From an uncultured Planctomycetota bacterium (lineage in GTDB: Bacteria > Planctomycetota > Phycisphaerae > Sedimentisphaerales > UBA12454), in assembly GCA_903847315.1 (NCBI GenBank), contig CAINDG010000044.1, forward strand, positions 1 to 64,000: 64,000 bases of DNA, written 5' to 3'. Shown here one piece after another: positions 21,445 through 30,483 of the stretch. The notes under the pieces were generated by a model. That model was given only the letters and a program-made list of their open reading frames with translations, searched no databases and was not told where the DNA came from. The position numbers were made by a program, and so were the translations under genes. Each line of letters begins with the position of its first letter. The stretch's first letter is position 1.

Positions 21445-21825
21445 CTATTGGCGAGAAGGCCGACCTTCGCCTCTGCCTCTGTAACCGCCGCCGCCGCCAC
21501 CGCCGCCGTAACCACCACCGCCGCCGCCGAATCCGCCGCGACGTGGGCCGCCGCCTCTGCCGCCGCCTCTGCTGTCTCTGGCGCCGCGGTCATGAGCTTC
21601 ATTGACCTTAATGGCTCTTCCGCCAAGGTCCTTGTCGTTCAATCCCTGTAATGCCAACGCTGCTTGTTCCTTGGACGGCATTTCTACGAAGCCAAATCCC
21701 CTTGGCTCTCCGGTGAGTTTGTCCTTTATAATGGACACGGTCTTAACCTCACCAAAAGCCTCAAAAGCCTGCCGTAACTGGTCTTCTGTTACATCTCTTG
21801 ACAAATTACCTACATAAATATTCAT
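21445..21825 (-). CDS. RRM-type RNA-binding protein with Gly/Arg-rich tail
   Basis: MNIYVGNLSRDVTEDQLRQAFEAFGEV...RGFGFVEM; ORF-track start at 21903 is upstream of the natural start. Confidence 0.92.
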   Translation of the reverse strand: MNIYVGNLSRDVTEDQLRQAFEAFGEVKTVSIIKDKLTGEPRGFGFVEMPSKEQAALALQGLNDKDLGGRAIKVNEAHDRGARDSRGGGRGGGPRRGGFGGGGGGYGGGGGGGGYRGRGEGRPSRQ

Positions 21826-21862
21826 CTGATAAACCCTCAAAATTAAAAAATTAGAAAACTTT

Positions 21863-21877
21863 TCCGCCTCTGGCGGA
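21863..21877. repeat. TCCGC-N5-GCGGA 15-bp hairpin
   Basis: tccgcctctggcgga, leader of RRM gene. Confidence 0.8.
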
Positions 21878-22197
21878 TATGCTGCACTCGCAGCATTTAT
21901 CACTTGGTTATTTTCCTATAAAGAAATATCTTTTTGTTAAACACTGCAAAATAAGAGATGATGATAGCGGCATGTTTAATTGTGGATTTGTATAAAAATC
22001 TCAACTATTCTTTCATCGGCCTATTACGCAAGCACCTAATATCAATACACTGGGGATAATGATAACTTCACCGGCCTTTTATAGCAACAAACATTTAAAT
22101 AAAATCTTTTTTTGACAAAGTTTCTCCATAGAAATCAAACACATAAAGGCAAACAGAAATGACCCAATCTCTTGTAATATAAGGAGTTATATAAATT

Positions 22198-23799
22198 CTA
22201 CGGTACAAAATACCGTTTGTCAATTTCGAGCCAGTTTTCAGCAAATGCCGCAAAATCCAGATTATTCACGTTGCTGTCAGGTATTATATCCGCTTTAGTA
22301 CCACTCGTCAGCCATTCAGAAGCCATTTGGTACAAATCGAGTATATCCACAGTATAATCCACATTAAAGTCGCCCGTCAGCGGCGGCAAAAGCTCAAATG
22401 CCAAACCGTATGCTCGACTCTTTGTTGGAGTGTTATTGCTTAAAGACACGGTATAATTTCCATCGGCGGGCAGAAGCAAATCAATTTTCCCAAGATTGTT
22501 CACGTCGTCAGTTTCAGCAATGATACTCCCTGAAGAATTTTTGACTATTAAATCAATATTAAATCTCGGCAGGGTTTCATCATAATAATTGGAACCGCTT
22601 TTTCTCGCCTGCCGATTCCAGGTAACCGTAAAAACCAGCCGTTTATTTTTTTTGCCTCTAATAATATAAGTGTGTGTTGCAGAACTCATTGTATCGTATG
22701 CCCAACCGGCAGATGAAGTAATTGTCGTACTCTTGCTCACTTTGGCTGAAGAAAGTGTTTGATATGCTCTCAATGCATCTATTCTGCCGTAACCCCTGTT
22801 TGGGTCCCATACTGTTGGGTCAGTGGAATGCCCGCTTTTGTTTTTGATGTTCGGAAAAGCCGAATTGACAATCACAGCTTTTATAACTACATTTCTATTG
22901 TCATCCGATACAGAATTGCTATTGGCGTATTGAAGCAGCAAAGCCGCAACCCCTGCGGTTTGAGGAATGGCAAAACTTGTAGCACCATCTTTGGCGGTAA
23001 TGTAATAGTCTGTATCGCTTCCAATAGACGGAGTTGTCTGGCTGCTGCCCGGACAGGATATTTCCGGTTTTTTCCTGCCGTCAACGGTAGGACCAGGATT
23101 TGATGAATTTCCGACCCGAAGATAAAAACCATTGGGTTCATCAATCAATGCCGCAGTAGTTATGCCGTTGTATGCATCGCCAAAAATAGTAGGATTTGTT
23201 GAATCCTTGCCGCTTGCCAAAGCGAAAATAACGTTATTGTTATATGCAAAATAATCAAACATCAAACTGTAGTAACTTGAACCGTTTGCGGTCCCGCCTA
23301 ATTGTATAGGAGTAACAATAACTTTACAATTGTGACTGTTAATTAATGAGTTTAAGGCGTCTTCGATGAAATTGTTTGTATCATTTCCTACATAGTTATT
23401 ATTATCAACAACTCTTGCAGAGTAAATATTACAATCAAACGATACTCCTTTATCATTTGTATGGCCTGTCCAGCCTCTACTTGCGACAATGCCCGCAACC
23501 CATGTATCGTGTCCGGGCACACCGCCCCCTGTATAGTTCACTCCGCTTCCGGAGTAATCGAAATTAAAAACGTGGACGCCGTTTGAGTCGTTAAACGCCT
23601 CGTGTGTACTTCGGACATTGCGAGAGCTCACAAGCCCGACATTTATTCCCCTGCCGGTATATCCAAGCTGATGGACCGCCTGTGCATTCGAGCCGTTTTC
23701 TGCCGTTGATCCCTGCAAAGCATAAGCACTCGTACATAGAACAAGTACTAATGATAATATTATCGGACTATATCTATTTAAATATACTCTTTCCAACAC
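22198..23799 (-). CDS. Secreted subtilase (S8)-like protein with C-terminal dockerin-like repeats
   Basis: Signal peptide; GHDTWVAGIVAS; DGATSFAIPQTAGVAALLL; GDFNVDYTVDILDLYQMASEWL. Confidence 0.85.
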   Translation of the reverse strand: MLERVYLNRYSPIILSLVLVLCTSAYALQGSTAENGSNAQAVHQLGYTGRGINVGLVSSRNVRSTHEAFNDSNGVHVFNFDYSGSGVNYTGGGVPGHDTWVAGIVASRGWTGHTNDKGVSFDCNIYSARVVDNNNYVGNDTNNFIEDALNSLINSHNCKVIVTPIQLGGTANGSSYYSLMFDYFAYNNNVIFALASGKDSTNPTIFGDAYNGITTAALIDEPNGFYLRVGNSSNPGPTVDGRKKPEISCPGSSQTTPSIGSDTDYYITAKDGATSFAIPQTAGVAALLLQYANSNSVSDDNRNVVIKAVIVNSAFPNIKNKSGHSTDPTVWDPNRGYGRIDALRAYQTLSSAKVSKSTTITSSAGWAYDTMSSATHTYIIRGKKNKRLVFTVTWNRQARKSGSNYYDETLPRFNIDLIVKNSSGSIIAETDDVNNLGKIDLLLPADGNYTVSLSNNTPTKSRAYGLAFELLPPLTGDFNVDYTVDILDLYQMASEWLTSGTKADIIPDSNVNNLDFAAFAENWLEIDKRYFVP

Positions 23800-23881
23800 T
23801 CACCTTCCGCGGAAATTATAACAAAAAACCTGTGAAAATACAACCCCTTGTTCCCTATTTTAACAATTAAACCAATTAGGC

Positions 23882-24508
23882 CTATTGCCCCGGTTGTTTT
23901 AATTCTTCTGCCTTTGGCAGGTCTTTTAAGTCGTTTAATCCGAATACTTCGAGAAATTTCTTTGTTGTGCCGTAAAGAAGCGGTCTGCCGAGGATTTCAG
24001 CCTTGCCGACAATCTTGACAAGACCTTTATACATCAGCGAGCGAAGCATCTCGCCGCAGGCAACGCCGCGAATTCCCTCCACGTCGGCCCGTATAATCGG
24101 CTGCTTGTACGCGATAATGGCAAGCGTCTCGAGCGCAGCAGGACTAAGTTTATTATCCGCCCGCTGGCGAAGAAGATTTTTGAGCCAGTTATTGTATTCA
24201 GGCAGCGTCATCATCTGGAAACCGCCCGCGATTTCTTCTATCCGAAACGCCCTGCCGCTCTGGCTATACTGCTCATTAAGCGTCTCGATACATTTCTTAA
24301 CCTGTTTTACCCCGCCGTTAAACTCAGCGATATTAACAAGCCTTTCCGCCGACAGCGGCTCATCAGAAGCAAAAAGTATCGCCTCGATCACCGACTCAGT
24401 TGTGACTTGCGCATTTATATCCTGTGCAGTCGCCGGCTCTTCATTCTGCTGCGGCGGCTGTTCCTGTTCGACTTCCTGCTCTAATTCTTCGCTCATATCT
24501 TCATCCAT
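23882..24508 (-). CDS. scpB: Segregation and condensation protein B
   Basis: IEAILFASDEPLS...LSPAALETLAIIAYKQPIIRADVEGIRGV...LGRPLLYGTTKKFLEVFGL. Confidence 0.95.
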   Translation of the reverse strand: MDEDMSEELEQEVEQEQPPQQNEEPATAQDINAQVTTESVIEAILFASDEPLSAERLVNIAEFNGGVKQVKKCIETLNEQYSQSGRAFRIEEIAGGFQMMTLPEYNNWLKNLLRQRADNKLSPAALETLAIIAYKQPIIRADVEGIRGVACGEMLRSLMYKGLVKIVGKAEILGRPLLYGTTKKFLEVFGLNDLKDLPKAEELKQPGQ

Positions 24509-25596
24509 TCAAAGGGGTCTTTATCCTTTTTGCTGACGATGATTTTAACACCTTTTAAACTATTTTGTAGTTCTTTTGCAACTTTTTTAAGGATAAATCT
24601 TTCCGAAACCGTATGGCTCAGGCAAACAACCGTAACTCCCGCCTCCTGCGCCGCAATTGCCTGATGATGTTTTATTTCGCCTGTTAAATAAAGGTCGCAT
24701 TTTTCAGCGATTACGTTCATTATGAGTTTTCCGCACGAACCGGCACAAACCGCAGCCTTTTTAACTATCCGCTTTTTATTTCCGACAATCCCCGCGACTT
24801 TAGCGCCGGTAACCTGCCTGATTTTTTTAAGTATCGCACTCAACTGCGCAGGTTTTCCAAGAAAACCTATCCTGCCAAGCCCGATTTTGTCTTCTATATC
24901 ATATAATTTAATAACATCAAACGCAGGCATCTCGTAAGGATGCGCATTTTTCATCGCTTTTACAACATCCGCAATTTTTTCAGCAGGCACTATCGATTCA
25001 AACCTTATTTCGTCAACTCTTTCGAGTTTACCCTTTCGCCCGATTGCAGGTTTTGAACCTTCAAGCGGCAAAAATGTCCCTTCGCCCGCAGCGCAGAAAC
25101 TGCAATGACTGTAATTTCCAATCCAGCCGGCACCGGCCTTAAAAATCGCATCGGCAACTTTTTCAAGCCAGTCAGCAGGCACAAAAACTACAAGTTTATA
25201 ATTGTTTTGTCCGCCTTCGACAAAATCTCCGACAGGCTGCGGATTTTTTATCCCGACTATTTCCGCCAGGCCGTCATTTACCCCGCCGCTTACCGCGTCA
25301 AGTGCCGTGTGAATCGAATAAACGGAAATTTTGGAATTAACAAGCTCATAAACGACCGAATCTTTTGCGACACTCTTTAAGCCGTCCCAGATTACCGGAT
25401 GATAGCTTATAATAAAATTGCAGCCTGCCTGTTTCGCCTCTTTGACAACACTTTTTGTTATATCAATCGTCAGCAGGATTTTTTTCACTGCCGCATTGCT
25501 GTCGCCGACAAGCAAACCCGTATTGTCCCAGCTCTGCGCAAGCTTCGGCGGAGCGATTTTCTCAATCTGACTTATACAATCCTTAACCTTTAACAT
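24493..25596 (-). CDS. Nif3-like dinuclear metal centre protein
   Basis: APPKLAQSWDNTGLLVGD; ISYHPVIWDGLKS; YSIHTALDAVSGGVNDGLAE; GEIKHHQA. Confidence 0.93.
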   Translation of the reverse strand: MLKVKDCISQIEKIAPPKLAQSWDNTGLLVGDSNAAVKKILLTIDITKSVVKEAKQAGCNFIISYHPVIWDGLKSVAKDSVVYELVNSKISVYSIHTALDAVSGGVNDGLAEIVGIKNPQPVGDFVEGGQNNYKLVVFVPADWLEKVADAIFKAGAGWIGNYSHCSFCAAGEGTFLPLEGSKPAIGRKGKLERVDEIRFESIVPAEKIADVVKAMKNAHPYEMPAFDVIKLYDIEDKIGLGRIGFLGKPAQLSAILKKIRQVTGAKVAGIVGNKKRIVKKAAVCAGSCGKLIMNVIAEKCDLYLTGEIKHHQAIAAQEAGVTVVCLSHTVSERFILKKVAKELQNSLKGVKIIVSKKDKDPFEWMKI

Positions 25597-26443
25597 TTTG
25601 CACCTCTTTATTAAAATGCTCGGTGTAAAGAGCGGCTATTTTCTTTGTCATTTCCCCCGGCTTTGTGTTTCCGATATTGTGCGATTCAATCGCTATCACC
25701 GGCAAAACCTGCATTATAACATTTGTAACAAAAACTTCATCCGCTCCGAGCAAATTATCAATTGTAATCTCTTTTTCTTCTGCCTTTATCGAATTTTTAC
25801 CGGCAAGATTTAAAACGGTCTTTCTCGCAATCCCCGGCAATATGCCGGTTTTCAGCGAAGGCGTAAAAACGACAGAATCTTTTACGATAAATACATTGCT
25901 TACACACCCTTCCGCAAGAAAACCTTCGTTTGTAAACCACAACGCCTCAGAAGCACGCCTCTGGTGAGCAACGGCCAAAGCGAATATTCTTGAAAAATAA
26001 CTTGTCGTCTTATGGCCTGTCAAAACGTCGGAGGGATTTTGTCTGTACGAGTTTAATACAACCAATATTCCTTTTTCGTAATATTCCTTCGGATAAGGCT
26101 CAAAATTAACAGCCGTAACAAGCAGCGTCGGCTCCGGCTGCTCGGCATTTATCGCACCGCTCGTCGCGGTCAGGCGAATTCTGGCTTCCTTAAGCTCATT
26201 TGCGTTTAAAGTCTCATACACTGCGTCAGCGACAAATTTTCTGTCGCCTCGAAGATTTATTTTAAGTTTTTCCGCGCTTGTAAAAAGTCTGTCAATATGG
26301 TCATCGATGGCAAATACAACTCCGTTTGACGCCCGCATTGTTTCGAATAGTCCTGCCCCATATAAAAACCCCCCGTCAGCACAATTTATTTGAGCCTGTG
26401 ATGAATCGATTATTTCACTATTTAAAAATATCTTCTGGGGCAT
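25583..26443 (-). CDS. Class IV aminotransferase
   Basis: DGGFLYGAGLFETMRASNGVVFAIDDHIDRL; EALWFTNEGFLAEGCVSNVFIV. Confidence 0.9.
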   Translation of the reverse strand: MPQKIFLNSEIIDSSQAQINCADGGFLYGAGLFETMRASNGVVFAIDDHIDRLFTSAEKLKINLRGDRKFVADAVYETLNANELKEARIRLTATSGAINAEQPEPTLLVTAVNFEPYPKEYYEKGILVVLNSYRQNPSDVLTGHKTTSYFSRIFALAVAHQRRASEALWFTNEGFLAEGCVSNVFIVKDSVVFTPSLKTGILPGIARKTVLNLAGKNSIKAEEKEITIDNLLGADEVFVTNVIMQVLPVIAIESHNIGNTKPGEMTKKIAALYTEHFNKEVQNVKG

Positions 26444-26459
26444 TATTCAACTTTCCATT

Positions 26460-26774
26460 TCAACCTTTAACAAGAACTGGAATTAATATCGCCAGTAAAG
26501 CAATTATTATTCCAAGCAATGCTATAAAGATACCTTTTAACCTCCCTTGGCTTTTACGAATTTTATAGATTGCCAATATCCCTATAACCATACTAACAAA
26601 AGATAGGGTCGAGAATATTATATCAAACAGAAGGTTGTTTATGAATTTACTGATTAGCAAAGCCAAAATAAAAGAAATAATAAAAAATGACAAACTAAAG
26701 ATAGCCAACAATAATGATAAAACTGCAAGCTTGCAAACTTTTGGTTTCTGCGTACTATTTTCTATTTCATCCAT
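26460..26774 (-). CDS. DUF4190-like small membrane protein
   Basis: Two or more TM segments with GILAIYKIRKSQGRLKGIFIALLGIIIA. Confidence 0.6.
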   Translation of the reverse strand: MDEIENSTQKPKVCKLAVLSLLLAIFSLSFFIISFILALLISKFINNLLFDIIFSTLSFVSMVIGILAIYKIRKSQGRLKGIFIALLGIIIALLAILIPVLVKG

Positions 26775-26860
26775 TTTATTTTTTCCTCTGCGTTCCTTAT
26801 TCGTTGGACGTTGGATGTTCGACGTTCAATGTTGGACGTTAAATTTTCAATCTTCAATTC

Positions 26861-27952
26861 TTACAGGCTTTCAAGTCTCAGTTTTTTATCGTATTCAATC
26901 AGTCCTGCGATAAGGTCGTCCATCCCGCCTGCCATAATTTTGTCGAGATTGTAAAGCGACAGATTTATTCTGTGGTCTGTAACGCGGTTTTGCGGATAAT
27001 TATACGTCCTTATTTTTTCGGAGCGGTCGCCGGAGCCAATCATTGTCTTGCGCGTCTTTTCCCGTTTTGCATTTTCAATACTCCGGTAATGTTCATAAAC
27101 TCTGCTTCGCAGCAGCCGCCACGCTTTTGCCCTGTTTTTATGCTGGCTCCTGTCCTCACGCATATTTACCGTTATGCCCGTGGGAGTGTGTTCAAGTTTT
27201 ACCGCACTGTTTATTTTATTAACAGCCTGTCCGCCCGGTCCGCCGGCTCTGCTGACATATTCAGTCACATCCGCCGGATTTATCTGCATCTCAACTTCCT
27301 CCGGTTCAGGCAAAACAGCGACCGTAACCGCGGATGTATGTACTCTTCCCTGCGTTTCGGTTTCGGGCACTCGCTGAACGCGATGTCCGCCGCCTTCGTA
27401 GCCCAGATGCGCCCATACGCCGGAGCCTTTTATATTGAATATAACCTCGCGAAACCCGCCAAGCTCACTTGAGCTGAAGTCCATTAGCTCAAGTTTCCAC
27501 TTCTGCTTATCTGCTGCGTAGTGCGTGTACATATTATATAAATCACGCGCAAACAATGCCGCTTCGTCGCCGCCGGTACCTGCCCGAATTTCCATTATGA
27601 CCGAACCAACCGCCTCATCGTCGGACATCACAAGCGAATCTTTTATCTGGTCGAAAAGCGTTTGCTGCTTTCCGTCCAGTGTCTTTAAATCTTCAGCGGC
27701 AAGCTGCTTAAATTCCTCATCCGTGCCGGCATCGTTCATAATTGTTTGTGACTGCCCAATTTCCGAAAGCATCTTTTTGTATTCACGATATTTTGTTACA
27801 ACAGACCTGAGTTTGCTCTGTTCCTTGGAAATAGCAATAACCTTTGCCGAATCCATATTGACAACGGGGTCGTTAAGCTGCTTTTCAAGCTCGGTAAATC
27901 GGCCGTCAAGCTCATCGAGTTTTTTTATAACTGCTATATTTGTTTCACTCAT
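26861..27952 (-). CDS. prfA: Peptide chain release factor 1
   Basis: EIRAGTGGDEAALFARDLYNMY; HRVQRVPETETQGRVHTSAVTVAVLPE; RAGGPGGQAVNK. Confidence 0.96.
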   Translation of the reverse strand: MSETNIAVIKKLDELDGRFTELEKQLNDPVVNMDSAKVIAISKEQSKLRSVVTKYREYKKMLSEIGQSQTIMNDAGTDEEFKQLAAEDLKTLDGKQQTLFDQIKDSLVMSDDEAVGSVIMEIRAGTGGDEAALFARDLYNMYTHYAADKQKWKLELMDFSSSELGGFREVIFNIKGSGVWAHLGYEGGGHRVQRVPETETQGRVHTSAVTVAVLPEPEEVEMQINPADVTEYVSRAGGPGGQAVNKINSAVKLEHTPTGITVNMREDRSQHKNRAKAWRLLRSRVYEHYRSIENAKREKTRKTMIGSGDRSEKIRTYNYPQNRVTDHRINLSLYNLDKIMAGGMDDLIAGLIEYDKKLRLESL

Positions 27953-27970
27953 AAAATCAAATCCTGCTTT

Positions 27971-28729
27971 TTACTTCTTAATTGCTCCATAAATTGCATC
28001 GCAGTCACATCTCCAGAAGCAGTCTGCGTTTTCAAAGCCATATTGTGTGAGTTTTTTTAAATGCCATTGCAAAGGCATCCCTTCTTCAGTTCCCTGCCAT
28101 TGGCCGAGAGCTTTTTGGCGTTCAATTCGAGCATCATCGCCAAGCTCGGAAAGGAATTTCTGCCAAAAACCGTCCCAATCATCAGCAGATTGCCCCTGTT
28201 CCCGCAGCATTTGTTCTCTATTAGATTCCCAATACCGCTGAATCAAATTGTTGGAACTTCCCGAATGATCGGCATTGAGAAAAATACCGCCTTTACGCAA
28301 AATTTTATAAATCTGCTGATAGACCACTTCAAGGCCTTCTGCCTTGAGCCAGTGCAAAGCTGTTGCAGAGGCTACGACATCAGCACCGATATATTTATTC
28401 CAATCCATTTTGGTTATATCGGATTGCACAATCTGAGCTCTATTTTTAAAATGTTTCAATCTGTGTCCAGCCAAAAGCAAAATGGCAGGGTCCAAATCGA
28501 CGGCATAAACTTTCGCCGAATTAAATTCTTCAAGCAGCTTAATAGTCAAACTTCCGGCTCCGCAGCCCAGGTCAACTATGAGTTTGGGATTTGGACATAC
28601 AGTTTTTATCAGCCTTGCAATTATATCGAATCTTTCGCTGCGTTTGACAAGATACTTCTCCTGCATTCTGTCATAGCGTTTAATCCAATTCTGCCAATTT
28701 ATTTTCTCAGTCGGATTCATACATTTCAA
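27971..28729 (-). CDS. Class I SAM-dependent methyltransferase
   Basis: LIVDLGCGAGSLTIKLLEE; VYAVDLDPAILLLA. Confidence 0.83.
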   Translation of the reverse strand: MKCMNPTEKINWQNWIKRYDRMQEKYLVKRSERFDIIARLIKTVCPNPKLIVDLGCGAGSLTIKLLEEFNSAKVYAVDLDPAILLLAGHRLKHFKNRAQIVQSDITKMDWNKYIGADVVASATALHWLKAEGLEVVYQQIYKILRKGGIFLNADHSGSSNNLIQRYWESNREQMLREQGQSADDWDGFWQKFLSELGDDARIERQKALGQWQGTEEGMPLQWHLKKLTQYGFENADCFWRCDCDAIYGAIKK

Positions 28730-28821
28730 TTTCAGACATTTTCAATACGTACAAAAAATTACGCTGCCGGAGCATAATCTGTTTGATTAAGTCCAACAGC
28801 GTAAGTTGTCAATAAAATAAG

Positions 28822-29082
28822 CTACTTTTCTTTGCCTTTTGGTGCCTTGGTGCCTTTGTCGTCTTTTTGTGCCTTGTCCATATAGCTTTGGCCGTATTTC
28901 TTCTGGAACCGTTCGATTCGGCCTGCCGTATCGACAAATTTCTGCTTGCCGGTGTAGAACGGATGGCACATCGAGCATATGTCCGCATGGATTTCCTTTG
29001 CTGTACTGCGGGTCTCAAAGGTATTGCCGCAGCCGCATTTAACCTTTGCAGTCTGATATTTCGGATGTATGTCTTTTTTCAT
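28822..29082 (-). CDS. rpmE: 50S ribosomal protein L31 (zinc type) with Lys-rich C-terminal extension
   Basis: [60 protein letters not shown]. Confidence 0.96.
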   Translation of the reverse strand: MKKDIHPKYQTAKVKCGCGNTFETRSTAKEIHADICSMCHPFYTGKQKFVDTAGRIERFQKKYGQSYMDKAQKDDKGTKAPKGKEK

Positions 29083-29255
29083 CTTTATTCACCTTCAAAT
29101 CTAAAGCACAGTATTATATCGGCCTTTTTTTATTATGCAAGGATTCTTTGCTCTCAAATCGGCTGTTTCAAAAATTGCCTGCCAGGACTTGTATGTTCTA
29201 TAACTATAACCTGTCAAAAGACTTATCAAAATAGTACCGGCATTTTGAAGGTTAT

Positions 29256-29606
29256 CTATTTCCCTCTGGCTGAAATGTAATATTTTTCATTGGTTTTCAG
29301 TTCCTGGCCGCCCCAACTGCAGGATGCGATTATTGTAACCTGCCCGTGCTTCTCTGGCGTGGCGCTTAATCGTGCATTTCTTGCATTTATCCCGGCTGTA
29401 TCAAGTTCAATGGTTTCCGCCCCTTTTGCGCCATTATGTCTGGCCCATGTTATGCCGCTTGAAACTAAATTCTGCCTGACTGCCTCAAGGTATATCTGGT
29501 TGGTTTGAAATGTAATCTTACCTGATACGCCGGTCAGGACAAATAATAATGCGCCCATAAAGGCGAGCATCGTAATAATAATCAGCATAACAAAACCCTT
29601 TTTCAA
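29256..29606 (-). CDS. Pseudopilin/minor pilin-like protein
   Basis: MKKGFVMLIIITMLAFMGALLF N-terminal helix; cluster context. Confidence 0.65.
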   Translation of the reverse strand: MKKGFVMLIIITMLAFMGALLFVLTGVSGKITFQTNQIYLEAVRQNLVSSGITWARHNGAKGAETIELDTAGINARNARLSATPEKHGQVTIIASCSWGGQELKTNEKYYISARGK

Positions 29607-30103
29607 TTTACCGCCTCCGGATAAATACCCGCAAAATACACATAAGAACTTTCCATTCTCTTTTCTGTCCCCTTGTATTTTTTCAGCTCCACGTACTTTT
29701 TAATTTCCACTGCACGACCGGCACCGTTTCCCTGCCGCACCTGCCATTCGATTCTGCCGTCCGGAATCTGCCAGGTGCTTTTCCCCCCTTCTTTTCCAAT
29801 CGCAATTCTTGATATTGTTCCCTGTTCGATAAGATAGCAGATAGTTTCGTCCTGCTGTTTAATCAAAAGACATTTATCGTCTGCCGTGTATTTACCAAGA
29901 GATTTTGGAAATTCTGTCGCCGAACCGACATCTTTACCTATGCACTTTAAAACATCGAGGATACTGGTATTGCATTCAATCAGTTTGCAGGATTTCGGTA
30001 TATCATACACCATAATTTTAAATAATCTGTAAAGCGGTATAGTTATAACTGCGAGAACCGCCAGCACTGTCAACAGTTCGACTAAGTTAAAACCCTTTCT
30101 CAT
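29603..30103 (-). CDS. Pseudopilin with prepilin N-methylation motif
   Basis: MRKGFNLVELLTVLAVLAVITIPLY. Confidence 0.85.
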   Translation of the reverse strand: MRKGFNLVELLTVLAVLAVITIPLYRLFKIMVYDIPKSCKLIECNTSILDVLKCIGKDVGSATEFPKSLGKYTADDKCLLIKQQDETICYLIEQGTISRIAIGKEGGKSTWQIPDGRIEWQVRQGNGAGRAVEIKKYVELKKYKGTEKRMESSYVYFAGIYPEAVN

Positions 30104-30483
30104 TGCCGGCCTTCTTTCTGCATCGCAAAGTACCTTGCCATTTCAACCGTAATATCTTTTTTGCGCATATTTTTCACTATTGTCTTTACCTTGATTAGTT
30201 TCAAGCCTTCCCATTGGCCGGTCCCATCTGCCTGGTCGATTTTAATTGTTATCCTGGGCCATAATCTTTTCGAATCCTCGTCGCTGATTGGCTTCCCCGT
30301 GGCCGCGATACTATCGAGCTGCGCCTGTGCGGCGGAAATACACTCCTGTCTGGCTAATTGATACCGGTTGAAACTTACAAAAGTCCTCATCCCCAATGCC
30401 ATACAGGCCAGAATAACCATCAGGACTGTCATAGAAATCACTAATTCCGCCAGCAGAAAACCATTATATCTGTATTTGCTCAT
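30100..30483 (-). CDS. Pseudopilin with prepilin-type N-terminus
   Basis: MSKYRYNGFLLAELVISMTVLMVILAC; start corrected from ORF-track 30567. Confidence 0.75.
   Translation of the reverse strand: MSKYRYNGFLLAELVISMTVLMVILACMALGMRTFVSFNRYQLARQECISAAQAQLDSIAATGKPISDEDSKRLWPRITIKIDQADGTGQWEGLKLIKVKTIVKNMRKKDITVEMARYFAMQKEGRQ

Noticed and set aside
21445-21560. CRISPR-like or microsatellite GCC repeats
   Set aside because: These encode the Gly/Arg-rich tail of the RRM protein; no direct repeats with spacers.
27971-28729. prmC next to prfA
   Set aside because: No NPPY motif; reads as a generic class I SAM methyltransferase.
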